DNA of 64,000 bases from Halonatronomonas sp964558325 (GTDB lineage: Bacteria; Bacillota; Halanaerobiia; Halanaerobiales; Halarsenatibacteraceae): the NCBI GenBank assembly GCA_964558325.1, contig CAZLCX010000005.1:1-64000 (forward strand), written 5' to 3'. Under the pieces are notes generated by a model that searched no databases, was not told the origin of the DNA, and saw only the letters and a list, made by a program, of their open reading frames with translations. The position numbers were made by a program, and so were the translations under genes. Below, in pieces: positions 17,669 to 25,859 of this stretch (positions within the stretch are counted from its first letter, which is position 1; each line of letters starts with the position of its first letter).

Positions 17669-18418
17669 ATGGGAAATGTAAAAGTAATAGTTTCTTATGA
17701 TGGATCAAATTATAGTGGTTGGCAGAGGCAGAAAAATACATCAGAGACTATTCAAGAAAAACTAGAAAATGTTGTTAATCAATTTCATAAAGATAAGAGT
17801 ATAGTTTATGGTGCTAGCAGAACAGATGCTGGTGTACATGCAAAAGGACAGGTATTTAATTTCGATTTAAAGGTTGATATCCCACTAAATAGATTGCCCC
17901 AGGCCTTTAATAGTGAATTACCTAATGATATAGTTTGTCTGAATGCTGAGTATGTAAGTGATGAATTTCATTCCCGTTATGATGCTGAAGCTAAAAAGTA
18001 TATTTATCGTATAGATAATAATTTATTCAGAGATGTTTTTATGCGGAAATATGCTTATCATATATATATGGATTTAGATTTAGATTCAATGCTCAAATCA
18101 GTAAAATATTTATTAGGGGAACATGATTTTTCGGCTTTTAGAGCTAAAGGATGTCGAAGTAAGAATCCAATCAAAAAAATTTATAAAGTTGATTTTTATG
18201 AAGAAGCGAATAAAATTTATACATTAGAAATTATTGGTACAGGATTCTTGTATAATATGATGAGAATTATTGCTGGAACAGTTATTGAAATTGGAAAGAG
18301 AAAAAGAAGTTACAAAGATATGAAAGAGATTTTATGCTCAAAAAATAGGTCTAATGCTGGCTTTACAGCTCCAGCTAAAGGTTTAACACTTGAAAAGATT
18401 TATTATTCTGTAAATTGA
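17669..18418 (+). CDS. truA: tRNA pseudouridine(38-40) synthase TruA
   Basis: The protein has 249 residues with the catalytic aspartate in SRTDAGVHA (D53) and the C-terminal RNA-binding IIGTGFLYNMMRI segment. It isomerises uridines 38-40 in the tRNA anticodon arm. The order ecfT-truA-rplM-rpsI is the common Firmicutes arrangement. The site TCGGAGG precedes the ATG. Confidence 0.97.
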   Translation: MGNVKVIVSYDGSNYSGWQRQKNTSETIQEKLENVVNQFHKDKSIVYGASRTDAGVHAKGQVFNFDLKVDIPLNRLPQAFNSELPNDIVCLNAEYVSDEFHSRYDAEAKKYIYRIDNNLFRDVFMRKYAYHIYMDLDLDSMLKSVKYLLGEHDFSAFRAKGCRSKNPIKKIYKVDFYEEANKIYTLEIIGTGFLYNMMRIIAGTVIEIGKRKRSYKDMKEILCSKNRSNAGFTAPAKGLTLEKIYYSVN

Positions 18419-18445
18419 TTATTTAGTAAAAGGAGGGAAATTAAA

Positions 18446-18886
18446 ATGAAAACTTATAGTGCAAAGGAAACAGAAATTAATAGAAATTGGTATTTAGTTG
18501 ATGCTGCTGACCAGACTTTGGGGCGATTAGCTTCAGAAGTTGCTCAATTATTAAGAGGTAAACATAAACCAGAATTTACACCTCATGTTGATACTGGTGA
18601 TTATGTAGTTGTTATAAATGCTGAAAAAATTAATTTGACTGGTAATAAATGGGATCAAAAAGTTCATTACAGTCATTCCAATTATCCAGGCGGGATTAAA
18701 GAAATAACCTATAGAGAATTAAGAAAGAAAGATCCTGAGTTTATTATAGAAAAAGCGGTTAAAGGAATGCTGCCAAGTAATAAACTTGGCAAGAGAATTG
18801 CTAAAAAGTTAAAGGTTTATAAAGGAACTGAGCATCCTCATAATGCTCAAAATCCAGAAGTATTAGATTTAAGTGAAAGGAGGTAG
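18446..18886 (+). CDS. rplM: 50S ribosomal protein L13
   Basis: The protein has 146 residues with the L13 features NWYLVDAADQTLGRLASEV near the N-terminus and KAVKGMLPSNKLG in the middle. L13 is an early 50S assembly protein. AAAGGAGGG precedes the start. rpsI follows 8 nt after its stop, with an AAAGGAGGT site inside the rplM end. Confidence 0.98.
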   Translation: MKTYSAKETEINRNWYLVDAADQTLGRLASEVAQLLRGKHKPEFTPHVDTGDYVVVINAEKINLTGNKWDQKVHYSHSNYPGGIKEITYRELRKKDPEFIIEKAVKGMLPSNKLGKRIAKKLKVYKGTEHPHNAQNPEVLDLSERR

Positions 18887-18894
18887 TTATAAAG

Positions 18895-19287
18895 ATGGCT
18901 AATGTGCAATATAGAGGTACCGGTCGAAGAAAGACAGCAACAGCAAGAGTTAGATTAATGCCAGGGGATGGCGAAATGATAATTAATGGGACTGATATAG
19001 AAAACTATTTTCATAGAAAATCATTAATTCAGGATATTCAATCACCTTTAGAGGTTACTAAGCAGCTTGGAAGTTTAGATATAGTTGCTAATGTTAATGG
19101 AGGTGGTCTTTCAGGGCAGGCAGGTGCTGTTCGTCATGGAATAGCAAGAGCTTTACTTGAGGTTGATCAAGAGTTTAGAAAACCACTTAAAAAAGCTGGT
19201 TATTTAACAAGAGATTCAAGAATGAAGGAGAGGAAAAAGCCAGGACTTAAAAAGGCTAGAAAAGCTCCTCAGTTTTCGAAAAGATAA
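18895..19287 (+). CDS. rpsI: 30S ribosomal protein S9
   Basis: The protein has 130 residues with the GGGLSGQAGAVRHGIARAL signature and a basic C-terminal tail ending in QFSKR that contacts the P-site tRNA. It is the last gene of the plus-strand ribosomal run and is followed by two strong terminators. Confidence 0.98.
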   Translation: MANVQYRGTGRRKTATARVRLMPGDGEMIINGTDIENYFHRKSLIQDIQSPLEVTKQLGSLDIVANVNGGGLSGQAGAVRHGIARALLEVDQEFRKPLKKAGYLTRDSRMKERKKPGLKKARKAPQFSKR

Positions 19288-19308
19288 ATTTTTTGCAAAG
19301 ATATTTTT

Positions 19309-19340
19309 ACCCTTCTCAAAACGGGAAGGGTTTTTCTTTA
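19309..19340 (+). terminator. Intrinsic terminator after rpsI
   Basis: Nine base pairs (19309-19317 with 19323-19331, one GU) close an AAAAC loop and run into TTTTTCTTT. It ends the ribosomal/ECF transcription unit. Confidence 0.9.
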
Positions 19341-19344
19341 CATA

Positions 19345-19396
19345 AAAAAGTCTGGATAAAAGATATCTACATAGATATCAAATATCCAGACTTTTT
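19345..19396. terminator. Bidirectional terminator between rpsI and oppC
   Basis: A 14-bp perfect outer stem (19345-19358 with 19383-19396) has A-rich and T-rich ends on both sides and encloses an inner hairpin GATATC-tacata-GATATC. It can terminate on either strand between the convergent rpsI and oppC units. Confidence 0.85.
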
Positions 19397-19415
19397 GTAT
19401 TTTAGATAATAATTT

Positions 19416-20306
19416 TTATCTTGTTAGTTTTGGATCTAAGGCGTCACGGAGACCATCACCCATAAAGTTTATTGATAAAACAGTTATAATTATCATTATA
19501 CCAGGTGGCAGCCAGAACCATGGTCTAGATTCTAATATAACAAGATTACGGGCTTCATTAAGCATGTTACCCCAACTAGGCATTGGAGGTTGAATACCAA
19601 GCCCTAAATAGCTTAAACCAGCCTCAGATAAGATAGCATAAGCAACAGCCAGGGTTGCATTAACAATAATAGGTGCAAATGTGTTCGGCAAAAGATGCTT
19701 AAACATAATCCTGGAGTCATCAGCACCAGATGCCCTGGAGGCATGAATAAATTCTCTTTCTCTTAAAGCCAGGACTTCTCCTCGGACCAGACGGGCAACC
19801 CCAGTCCAGCCTAATACACCGATTATAGCCATTAGTTTGTATAAACCTGGACCCCAGATTGAAGCAATTACAATAGCAAGTATTAAAAATGGAACACTTC
19901 TTACAATATCAATTAATCTAGAGATTAAAGTATCAACCAGGCCGCCAAAGTAACCTGCCATTAAACCGAGGGTAGTACCAATAAAGACTGAAATACTCAT
20001 GGAAACCAGACCGACTGTAATACTAATTCTTGCACCATAAAATATTCGTGACAAGATACAACGACCAACCCGATCAGTTCCTAAAGGAAATTCGCCTCCT
20101 GGAGGTCGATTAGCCTTCAATATGTTTGTTGCATAAGGATCATTAGGTGATAACTGAGGAGCAAAAATAGCCATTAAAGCTATGATAATTAAAAGTCCTA
20201 AACCTAACATAGCTAATTTATTTTTTTTGAATTGTCTCCAGGCAACCTGCCAGGGTGACTCAATTTCTTTCTTCATTTTTTTATTTTCTATATCTACTTG
20301 CGCCAA
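19416..20306 (-). CDS. Oligopeptide/dipeptide ABC transporter permease, DppC/OppC type
   Basis: The protein has 296 residues with a cytosolic N-terminus, six predicted membrane spans, the N-terminal FAPQLSPNDPY motif of OppC permeases and the EAA loop (EFIHASRASGADDSRIMFKH). It pairs with the upstream OppB-like permease to form the peptide channel. It is the last gene of the minus-strand unit oppA-oppB-oppC. No ATPase genes (oppD/oppF) follow, so the ATPases must come from elsewhere. Confidence 0.93.
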   Translation of the reverse strand: MAQVDIENKKMKKEIESPWQVAWRQFKKNKLAMLGLGLLIIIALMAIFAPQLSPNDPYATNILKANRPPGGEFPLGTDRVGRCILSRIFYGARISITVGLVSMSISVFIGTTLGLMAGYFGGLVDTLISRLIDIVRSVPFLILAIVIASIWGPGLYKLMAIIGVLGWTGVARLVRGEVLALREREFIHASRASGADDSRIMFKHLLPNTFAPIIVNATLAVAYAILSEAGLSYLGLGIQPPMPSWGNMLNEARNLVILESRPWFWLPPGIMIIITVLSINFMGDGLRDALDPKLTR

Positions 20307-20321
20307 TTAGATAACCTCCTC

Positions 20322-21278
20322 TTAATCATATTTTATTCTTGGGTCAACAAGGACATAAAACATATCAGCAATTAAATTACCAATGAATACTAAAATAGCA
20401 AATATAACAGTTGTTGCCATTAGAACAGTATAATTTCTCTGCCAGACTGCCCTAATAGACAGGCGTCCGATTCCAGGCCAGGAAAAGACTTCTTCAATTA
20501 TGACAGCTCCTGAAAAAAGAAGAGGCACCTGTAATCCTAATAAAGTTATAACTGGTATGAGTGCATTTCTTAAAGCATGTTTATAGACAACTACTCTTTC
20601 TTTAAGGCCTTTAGCCCGGGCTGTTCTAACATAGTCTTCTTTGATAACCTCTAACATACTTGAACGCATATAACGGGTTAAACTGGCTGCTCTAGCGTAT
20701 CCTAATGCCACAACAGGTAATATAGCATGTTTTAAATGTGTAAAAACATTCGCTATACCAGCGGTCGGATCCTGGAAACCCCCAGTTGGTAAAAGATCTA
20801 ACTGTAGAGCAAATACATAAAGTAAGATCAGACCAAAAAAGAAACTTGGAATTGAAACACCTAAAAACGCAAATAAGGTGGCTGCATAGTCGAAAACTGA
20901 GTACTGTTTGGTAGCTGACAGTATCCCGATAGGTATAGCGATTAAAAAACTAAGTAACATTGCTCCTATTGTTAAGTAAACTGTTGGTAAGACTCTAACA
21001 TTTATTAAGTCTGCTACTGGCTGTCGAGATGAATCCATGGAATAGCCAAAATCACCTCTAACAAAATCTCCTAACCAGTTGGCATATCTGACCATTACTG
21101 GTTCATCTAAACCCATGGCTGCATACCTTTGTTCTAAATCTTCTCTTGAAATTGAAGGATCTTCAAGCCTGGCGATTGGATCACCAGGTGCCAGATTAAT
21201 TATGATGAATACTACAAGGGATACAATTAAAATTACCGGGATCCCCTGGAGTAATCTTCGAAATAAATATTGGTACAT
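20322..21278 (-). CDS. Oligopeptide/dipeptide ABC transporter permease, DppB/OppB type
   Basis: The protein has 318 residues, starts MYQYLFRRLLQGIPVILIVS and contains NLAPGDPIARL, the hallmark of OppB permeases, plus six membrane spans and an EAA loop (YVRTARAKGLKERVVVYKHA). It lies 15 nt before oppC on the same strand, with AAAGGAGGA before its ATG. Substrate specificity cannot be told from sequence. Confidence 0.94.
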   Translation of the reverse strand: MYQYLFRRLLQGIPVILIVSLVVFIIINLAPGDPIARLEDPSISREDLEQRYAAMGLDEPVMVRYANWLGDFVRGDFGYSMDSSRQPVADLINVRVLPTVYLTIGAMLLSFLIAIPIGILSATKQYSVFDYAATLFAFLGVSIPSFFFGLILLYVFALQLDLLPTGGFQDPTAGIANVFTHLKHAILPVVALGYARAASLTRYMRSSMLEVIKEDYVRTARAKGLKERVVVYKHALRNALIPVITLLGLQVPLLFSGAVIIEEVFSWPGIGRLSIRAVWQRNYTVLMATTVIFAILVFIGNLIADMFYVLVDPRIKYD

Positions 21279-21327
21279 AGTCTTCCTCCTTTAAAGTAGT
21301 ATAGAAATAAATTGTGCTTTAACATAG

Positions 21328-21355
21328 AGTAGATGGGGCCTGAGCCCCATCTACT
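21328..21355. repeat. Perfect 12-bp stem-loop between oppA and oppB
   Basis: Arms AGTAGATGGGGC and GCCCCATCTACT enclose a 4-nt loop in the 115-nt gap between oppA and oppB. No T-run follows on the minus strand. It therefore looks like an mRNA-stabilising or processing hairpin that lets the binding protein be made in excess over the permeases, rather than a full terminator. Confidence 0.7.
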
Positions 21356-21393
21356 ATTTTAATGTTTATTTAATTATCTGGTTTTTAAATTAT

Positions 21394-23040
21394 TTAGTCT
21401 CTGTATTTCTTTGGAATCCAGATATTTTGAATTTCACTATGGCCTCTACCGAATGGACTAACAACACCAGGGTCAGGCAGGAAGCCACGAACTCTTTCAT
21501 TCATAATGTGGAGATAGATATCGGCATACATTGGGATATATGGCATATCTTCATTCCAGATTTCCTGGAATTCAACATAATATTCACGGCGTTCAACCTG
21601 GTCAAGAGTTTCACGGGCCTTTTCAATTAACTCATCTGCTCTTTCATCTGACCAGTTAGTTCTATTCCAGTCACCTTCACTATGCCATACTGAATAAGGA
21701 TCAGGATCAGCACCGAAACTCCAACCCATAAACCAGGTACTTAATTCACCTTCATCAATCTGGTCTGTCATTGTATTGAATTCTAGTCTTTCAATTTCAA
21801 CATCAAAACCAATTGAATTCAGGTTATCCTGAGCAAGAGACATTAGCTGGTCAATGAAGTCTGAACCAGATGATGCTGACATTGTGAACTCAAGTGGTTC
21901 ACCATCTTTTTCATAGACTCCATCATCATTCATTTCCCAGCCGGCTTCTTCTAAGACTTCCTGAGCTTTATCAGGGTCATGTTCATACTGATTTAGGTCA
22001 TCAGTATAGGCCCAGCTGGCCTGAGAAATAGGTGAGTTAGTTGATACAGCTAGATCACTCATAACAACTTCATGGAAACCGGCTCTGTTAATACCATAAG
22101 CCATGGCCTGACGGACAGCCTGATCTGCTACTGGTGTATCAGCTTCAACATTGATTCCGATATAACCGAAACCATCTCTGATCGATTTGTGGAGAGTTAT
22201 ATTTTCCATTTCAGTAAATCTATCAAAGTTTTCTGCTGGAGGCTGGGCATAGTCAATTTCGCCACGTTCAGCCATCATAACTAAGGCCTGGTCATCAACA
22301 TAACGAATTACAATTTCGTCTAGATAGGGACGGCCAGTTCTAAAATCTTCGAAATATGAAAGTCTAGTAAATTCGTCATCACTATATTCATCAAACTTGA
22401 AAGGTCCAGAACCGATTGGATCCTGATTGAAATCTAAACTTCTTAATTCAGAAACTTCGTGTTCTCCCAGGATATGCTCTGGAACAATACCGAAAATAGT
22501 TGTCTGGACCAAGAACGGTGCATAGGTTTCCTGGAGTTCAATTTCAATAGTATGGTCATCGATTATCCGGACTCCAGATACTTCATCTGCTTCACCTTCA
22601 GTAAATTCTTCGGCACCTTCAATTTCCATAAAATTAGATTGTCTAACTCCATCATAATCTGGGTGCATGAAGGTTTCAAAAGTATATTTTACATCTTCAG
22701 CTGTGACAGGTTCGCCATCATGGAACTCAGCATTTTCATCTAAATAGAAAGTATAAGTTAAGTCATCTCTTTCCCAGTCTACAGCCAGGGCTGGAATAGG
22801 ATTACCCTGAGGGTCAATTTTGTTTAATGGTTCAAAGACCATATCATTAACCTGGGAATCATAAGTTGTTTCTGCAAATAGTGGATTAAACATACCTTCA
22901 GGGGACTGGGTCTCAGCCATGACTAAGGTTCCACCGTAAGTGTATTCATCGATAGTTTCTTCTGGAGTTTGTTCCTGAGCGGCAGCTGTAAATGAAAAAG
23001 CTAATACTAATGCTAATGTTATAACTAAAATTTTTCTCAT
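21394..23040 (-). CDS. Oligopeptide ABC transporter substrate-binding protein (SBP family 5)
   Basis: The protein has 548 residues with a signal peptide (residues 1-21, ending in AAA before Gln22) but no cysteine lipobox, so it is predicted to be a free periplasmic protein rather than a lipoprotein. The body matches family 5 binding proteins (FDFNPLFAETTYD-like start, then YTFYLDENAEFHDGEPVTAEDVKYTFE near residue 110). It is strongly acidic. The start has GAGGAGGAG upstream. It heads the opp unit and has a leader of more than 300 nt. Confidence 0.94.
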   Translation of the reverse strand: MRKILVITLALVLAFSFTAAAQEQTPEETIDEYTYGGTLVMAETQSPEGMFNPLFAETTYDSQVNDMVFEPLNKIDPQGNPIPALAVDWERDDLTYTFYLDENAEFHDGEPVTAEDVKYTFETFMHPDYDGVRQSNFMEIEGAEEFTEGEADEVSGVRIIDDHTIEIELQETYAPFLVQTTIFGIVPEHILGEHEVSELRSLDFNQDPIGSGPFKFDEYSDDEFTRLSYFEDFRTGRPYLDEIVIRYVDDQALVMMAERGEIDYAQPPAENFDRFTEMENITLHKSIRDGFGYIGINVEADTPVADQAVRQAMAYGINRAGFHEVVMSDLAVSTNSPISQASWAYTDDLNQYEHDPDKAQEVLEEAGWEMNDDGVYEKDGEPLEFTMSASSGSDFIDQLMSLAQDNLNSIGFDVEIERLEFNTMTDQIDEGELSTWFMGWSFGADPDPYSVWHSEGDWNRTNWSDERADELIEKARETLDQVERREYYVEFQEIWNEDMPYIPMYADIYLHIMNERVRGFLPDPGVVSPFGRGHSEIQNIWIPKKYRD

Positions 23041-23093
23041 CTAAATTTTCTCCTCCTCATTTAGTTAAGTTAATATTAATACCTGTGTTATTT

Positions 23094-23135
23094 CTAAGGG
23101 ATAAAGTCGTGCTTAACCAATAAAACAGAAGTCAT
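23094..23135 (-). CDS. Possible 13-residue leader peptide upstream of oppA
   Basis: On the minus strand an ATG with a perfect AAAGGAGG site 5 nt upstream opens MTSVLLVKHDFIP and then TAG, 53 nt before the oppA start. Such a strong ribosome binding site in a leader suggests a translated upstream ORF, possibly regulatory. No family is recognised and expression is unproven. Confidence 0.35.
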   Translation of the reverse strand: MTSVLLVKHDFIP

Positions 23136-23181
23136 TGTCACCTCCTTTATTATAATAATGAAAAAAGTTTGACAATAAAAT

Positions 23182-23203
23182 TGCTGAGATATTAAACTCA
23201 GCA
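23182..23203 (-). promoter_or_regulatory. Leader hairpin upstream of oppA
   Basis: TGCTGAG and CTCAGCA form a 7-bp stem with an 8-nt loop. On the minus strand it is followed by ATTTTATT, so it could work as a weak terminator/attenuator in the oppA leader, just before the small leader ORF. Confidence 0.4.
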
Positions 23204-23383
23204 CCTTATTTATATATATTCTATTTCAAAAAGCAAAATCCTTTAATAAATTTAAATTTATTTTTAAAGTAAAAAAAATCACTATAGTATTAAAAATAAT
23301 AGCTTTTGATTGCAGGAAGTACTGTATTTTCATAGAATTATTGAAATAGAATAGTTAAAATACTTAAATTTATTGTCAAGTTC

Positions 23384-23412
23384 ATTATACCTTATTTTAG
23401 TGGATATGACAA
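23384..23412 (-). promoter_or_regulatory. Likely promoter of the oppA-oppB-oppC unit
   Basis: On the minus strand TTGTCA (23412-23407) and TATAAT (23389-23384) are separated by exactly 17 nt. Transcription would begin near 23377, giving a leader of about 335 nt before oppA that holds the hairpin at 23182-23203 and the 13-codon ORF. The rest of 23136-23448 is AT-rich and holds no other gene. No clear plus-strand promoter for the next gene was identified. Confidence 0.6.
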
Positions 23413-23448
23413 ATATTATTGATAAAATATAAAAGGAGGGAGATCTTT

Positions 23449-24243
23449 ATGCTTAAAGGACTTTTATTACCACATCCACCAATTATAATACCAGAAGTTG
23501 GTGGGAAAAGGCGTGAGGAAGCTGTTAAAACTATTTCAGCTTTTGAAAGTATTACAAAAGAATTTGTAGAAGGTGAAATAGACCTGATAATATCAATTGG
23601 GCCCCATGGTGAAATAGACTGGAACCAGATAACCATTGACCAAGCAGAAATCCTTCAAGGAGATTTAGCTAGATTTAATGCCAGAGATGTTAAGATTGAG
23701 TTGAAGGGAGCCAGTGAGCTTGCAGGAAAAGTAGTTAATATGTTTAGTGAAGAAAAAAAATATGATGTTAAAGGAATTAACAGCGGTAATTTAGACCATG
23801 GTTTAATGGTACCTGCATATTATTTGAAGAATGCCGGGCTTGGAATGGATATTCCCTGGTTAAAATTAAATATCGCTTTCTGGCCGGCTGAAAAATTATA
23901 TGAGTTTGGTAAAATGGTAATGGAGAAAGCTTTAGAGGATTATAATAATCCTAAAGTCATAATTAGTGGAGACCTATCTCATAAAATAAATCATGATTCT
24001 CCTGCAGGTTATTCTCCAGCAGGAAGTAAGTTTGATAGAAAGTTAGTTAATGATTTAGAGTCTGGTAATCTAAGCAGTCTGCTGAATTATGATGAACAAT
24101 TTTTAGAAGAAGCTGGTGAATGTGGATACCGTCCATTAATGGTTGGATTTGGGTTATTAGATGGCAGTTGGAATGAAATAAAGGTTAAATCCTATGAAGC
24201 ACCTTATGGAGTTGGATATGCAGTCGCTGGATTTTATAGGTAA
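23449..24243 (+). CDS. LigB/Memo-like protein of an AmmeMemoRadiSam-type system (protein B role)
   Basis: The protein has 264 residues from ATG 23449 (MLKGLLLPHPPIIIPEVGG), preceded by AAAAGGAGGGAG. An earlier in-frame ATG at 23419 has no binding site. It resembles class III extradiol dioxygenase (LigB) fold proteins related to Memo, with ISIGPHGEI, DHGLMVPAYYL and SGDLSHKI-type segments supplying putative metal-binding histidines. In several Clostridia this domain is fused to an AMMECR1 domain. Here the two are separate adjacent genes. The biochemical role is not established. Confidence 0.75.
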   Translation: MLKGLLLPHPPIIIPEVGGKRREEAVKTISAFESITKEFVEGEIDLIISIGPHGEIDWNQITIDQAEILQGDLARFNARDVKIELKGASELAGKVVNMFSEEKKYDVKGINSGNLDHGLMVPAYYLKNAGLGMDIPWLKLNIAFWPAEKLYEFGKMVMEKALEDYNNPKVIISGDLSHKINHDSPAGYSPAGSKFDRKLVNDLESGNLSSLLNYDEQFLEEAGECGYRPLMVGFGLLDGSWNEIKVKSYEAPYGVGYAVAGFYR

Positions 24244-24283
24244 AGTCTGACATAATTAAGTTAGAAGAGGTGATAGTCAGATT

Positions 24284-24826
24284 ATGACTGAAAATAATTT
24301 GGACTTAGGTTTTGACCCTGTTAAATTGGCCAGAGAGAGTTTAAAAGATCATTTTTATAATCAGGGGATAGCTGAAGAAAAGCCTGAAGGTTTAGATTTT
24401 AAGGCCGGGGCATTTGTGTCAATTAAGACTAAAGTTGATAATTCATTAAGGGGCTGTATTGGAACCATCAAACCGACAAGAGATGATATCTATGAAGAAA
24501 TAATTAGCAGTACTTATAATGCTGCCTTTTGTGATCCTCGATTTCCTGAGTTGCAAGAAGATGAATTAAATAATATAATTATCTCAGTTGATATTATTAT
24601 GCCAGCCGAGACTGTTAATGATATTGAAGAGCTTGATCCAGGACAATATGGGGTTATCCTGGAAAGAGGGAAAAAGAGAGGCTTATTATTGCCGGACCTG
24701 GAAGGTGTTGATACTGTTAAAGATCAGATATCAATAGCAGCCAGAAAAGCAGGAATCAGTTATAATAAGATTCTGGATGAAGGTACGAATATATATCGGT
24801 TTGAAGTAATCCGTTATAAGGAGTAA
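24284..24826 (+). CDS. amrA: AMMECR1 domain protein (AmmeMemoRadiSam system protein A)
   Basis: The protein has 180 residues with the AMMECR1 signature LRGCIGTIKPTRDDIYEE and the later RGKKRGLLLPDLEGVDT. The LRGCIGT loop is the most conserved part of the family. It lies 40 nt after the Memo/LigB-like gene and 5 nt before the radical SAM gene, giving the three-gene set AmmeMemoRadiSam. Its molecular function is unknown. Confidence 0.9.
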   Translation: MTENNLDLGFDPVKLARESLKDHFYNQGIAEEKPEGLDFKAGAFVSIKTKVDNSLRGCIGTIKPTRDDIYEEIISSTYNAAFCDPRFPELQEDELNNIIISVDIIMPAETVNDIEELDPGQYGVILERGKKRGLLLPDLEGVDTVKDQISIAARKAGISYNKILDEGTNIYRFEVIRYKE

Positions 24827-24831
24827 AAATT

Positions 24832-25785
24832 ATGAAAAGCAAAAAAGTTCGGTGTAATATCTGTCCTCATAACTGTAATCTGCAGGAAGGTCAGCAGGGA
24901 GTCTGTCTGGCCAGAGAAAATAGAGATGGAGAGATTGTACCTTTGAATTATGGTGAGGTTGCCTCGATGGCAGTTGATCCGATAGAGAAAAAACCGCTAT
25001 TTCATTTTAAGCCTGGCAGTCAGATTTTATCAATCGGAACCTGGGGCTGTAATATGAAATGTGGATTCTGTCAGAACTGGCAGTTAAGTCAGCAGAAAGT
25101 ACCGACCAGGTATTATGAGCCTGAGGAAATTCTTGGGGAAATTAAGAAAAGAGGTTTGTCCAGTCTGGCCTTTACCTATTCAGAGCCAATCATCTGGTAT
25201 GAATATGTTTACGATACTGCCTGTTTAATGAAGGAAAATAATATTGAGACTGTTATGGTCAGTAATGGTTTTATTAATGAAGAGCCATTATTAGAGCTTC
25301 TGCCCTATATTGATGGTTTTAATATTGACTTAAAGGCAATTGATGATGACTTTTATAGACAGGAATGTAATGGCAGGCTGGAACCTGTAAAAAATACAAT
25401 TAGGAAAATTGCTGAATCAGAATCACATCTTGAAATAACTAATCTGGTAATCAGGGATAAAAATGATAGTCTTACTAAACTGGAAGAATTAATAGATTTT
25501 ATTGGTTCAGTTGATAAAGATATTCCTCTACATTTATCAAGGTATTATCCGGCATATAAGTATGAGATTGAAGCAACAGATATTAATTTATTAAAAAAAG
25601 CTTATGAATTAGCAAGTGAAAAATTAAGTTATGTCTATTTAGGCAATATAAGAGAGATGAATTATCGGAATACTGTATGCCCGAACTGTGGCCAGATAGT
25701 TATCAATAGGGATTATAAAATTAAGCTGAATATAGTTGATAATAAATGCAAATACTGTAATCATGAAATTAAGGGATATTTTTAG
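24832..25785 (+). CDS. amrS: AmmeMemoRadiSam system radical SAM enzyme
   Basis: The protein has 317 residues. The radical SAM cluster motif is C73-x3-C77-x2-C80 (GTWGCNMKCGFCQNW), typical of this PflA-like subgroup. Four cysteines precede it (C8, C11, C15, C25) and a C-terminal zinc-ribbon-like pair of CxxC motifs closes the protein. The substrate is presumed to be a partner protein but is not known. Its ribosome binding site overlaps the amrA end. Confidence 0.92.
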   Translation: MKSKKVRCNICPHNCNLQEGQQGVCLARENRDGEIVPLNYGEVASMAVDPIEKKPLFHFKPGSQILSIGTWGCNMKCGFCQNWQLSQQKVPTRYYEPEEILGEIKKRGLSSLAFTYSEPIIWYEYVYDTACLMKENNIETVMVSNGFINEEPLLELLPYIDGFNIDLKAIDDDFYRQECNGRLEPVKNTIRKIAESESHLEITNLVIRDKNDSLTKLEELIDFIGSVDKDIPLHLSRYYPAYKYEIEATDINLLKKAYELASEKLSYVYLGNIREMNYRNTVCPNCGQIVINRDYKIKLNIVDNKCKYCNHEIKGYF

Positions 25786-25859
25786 AATGGAGAAATATAA
25801 TAATATCATAATTAGACAGAGAAATATTATATTAATATCATAACAGGAGATGATCATTT

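Noticed and set aside
23149..23175. A second minus-strand promoter (TTGTCA, 15-nt spacer, TATAAT) close to the leader ORF
   Set aside because: The spacer is too short, and the predicted start site would remove the AAAGGAGG site of the leader ORF. The promoter at 23384-23412 fits better.
25786..25859. Tandem AATATCATAA copies before glmM as an operator
   Set aside because: Two 10-nt AT-rich copies in a 74-nt AT-rich gap are close to chance and show no dyad or promoter relation.
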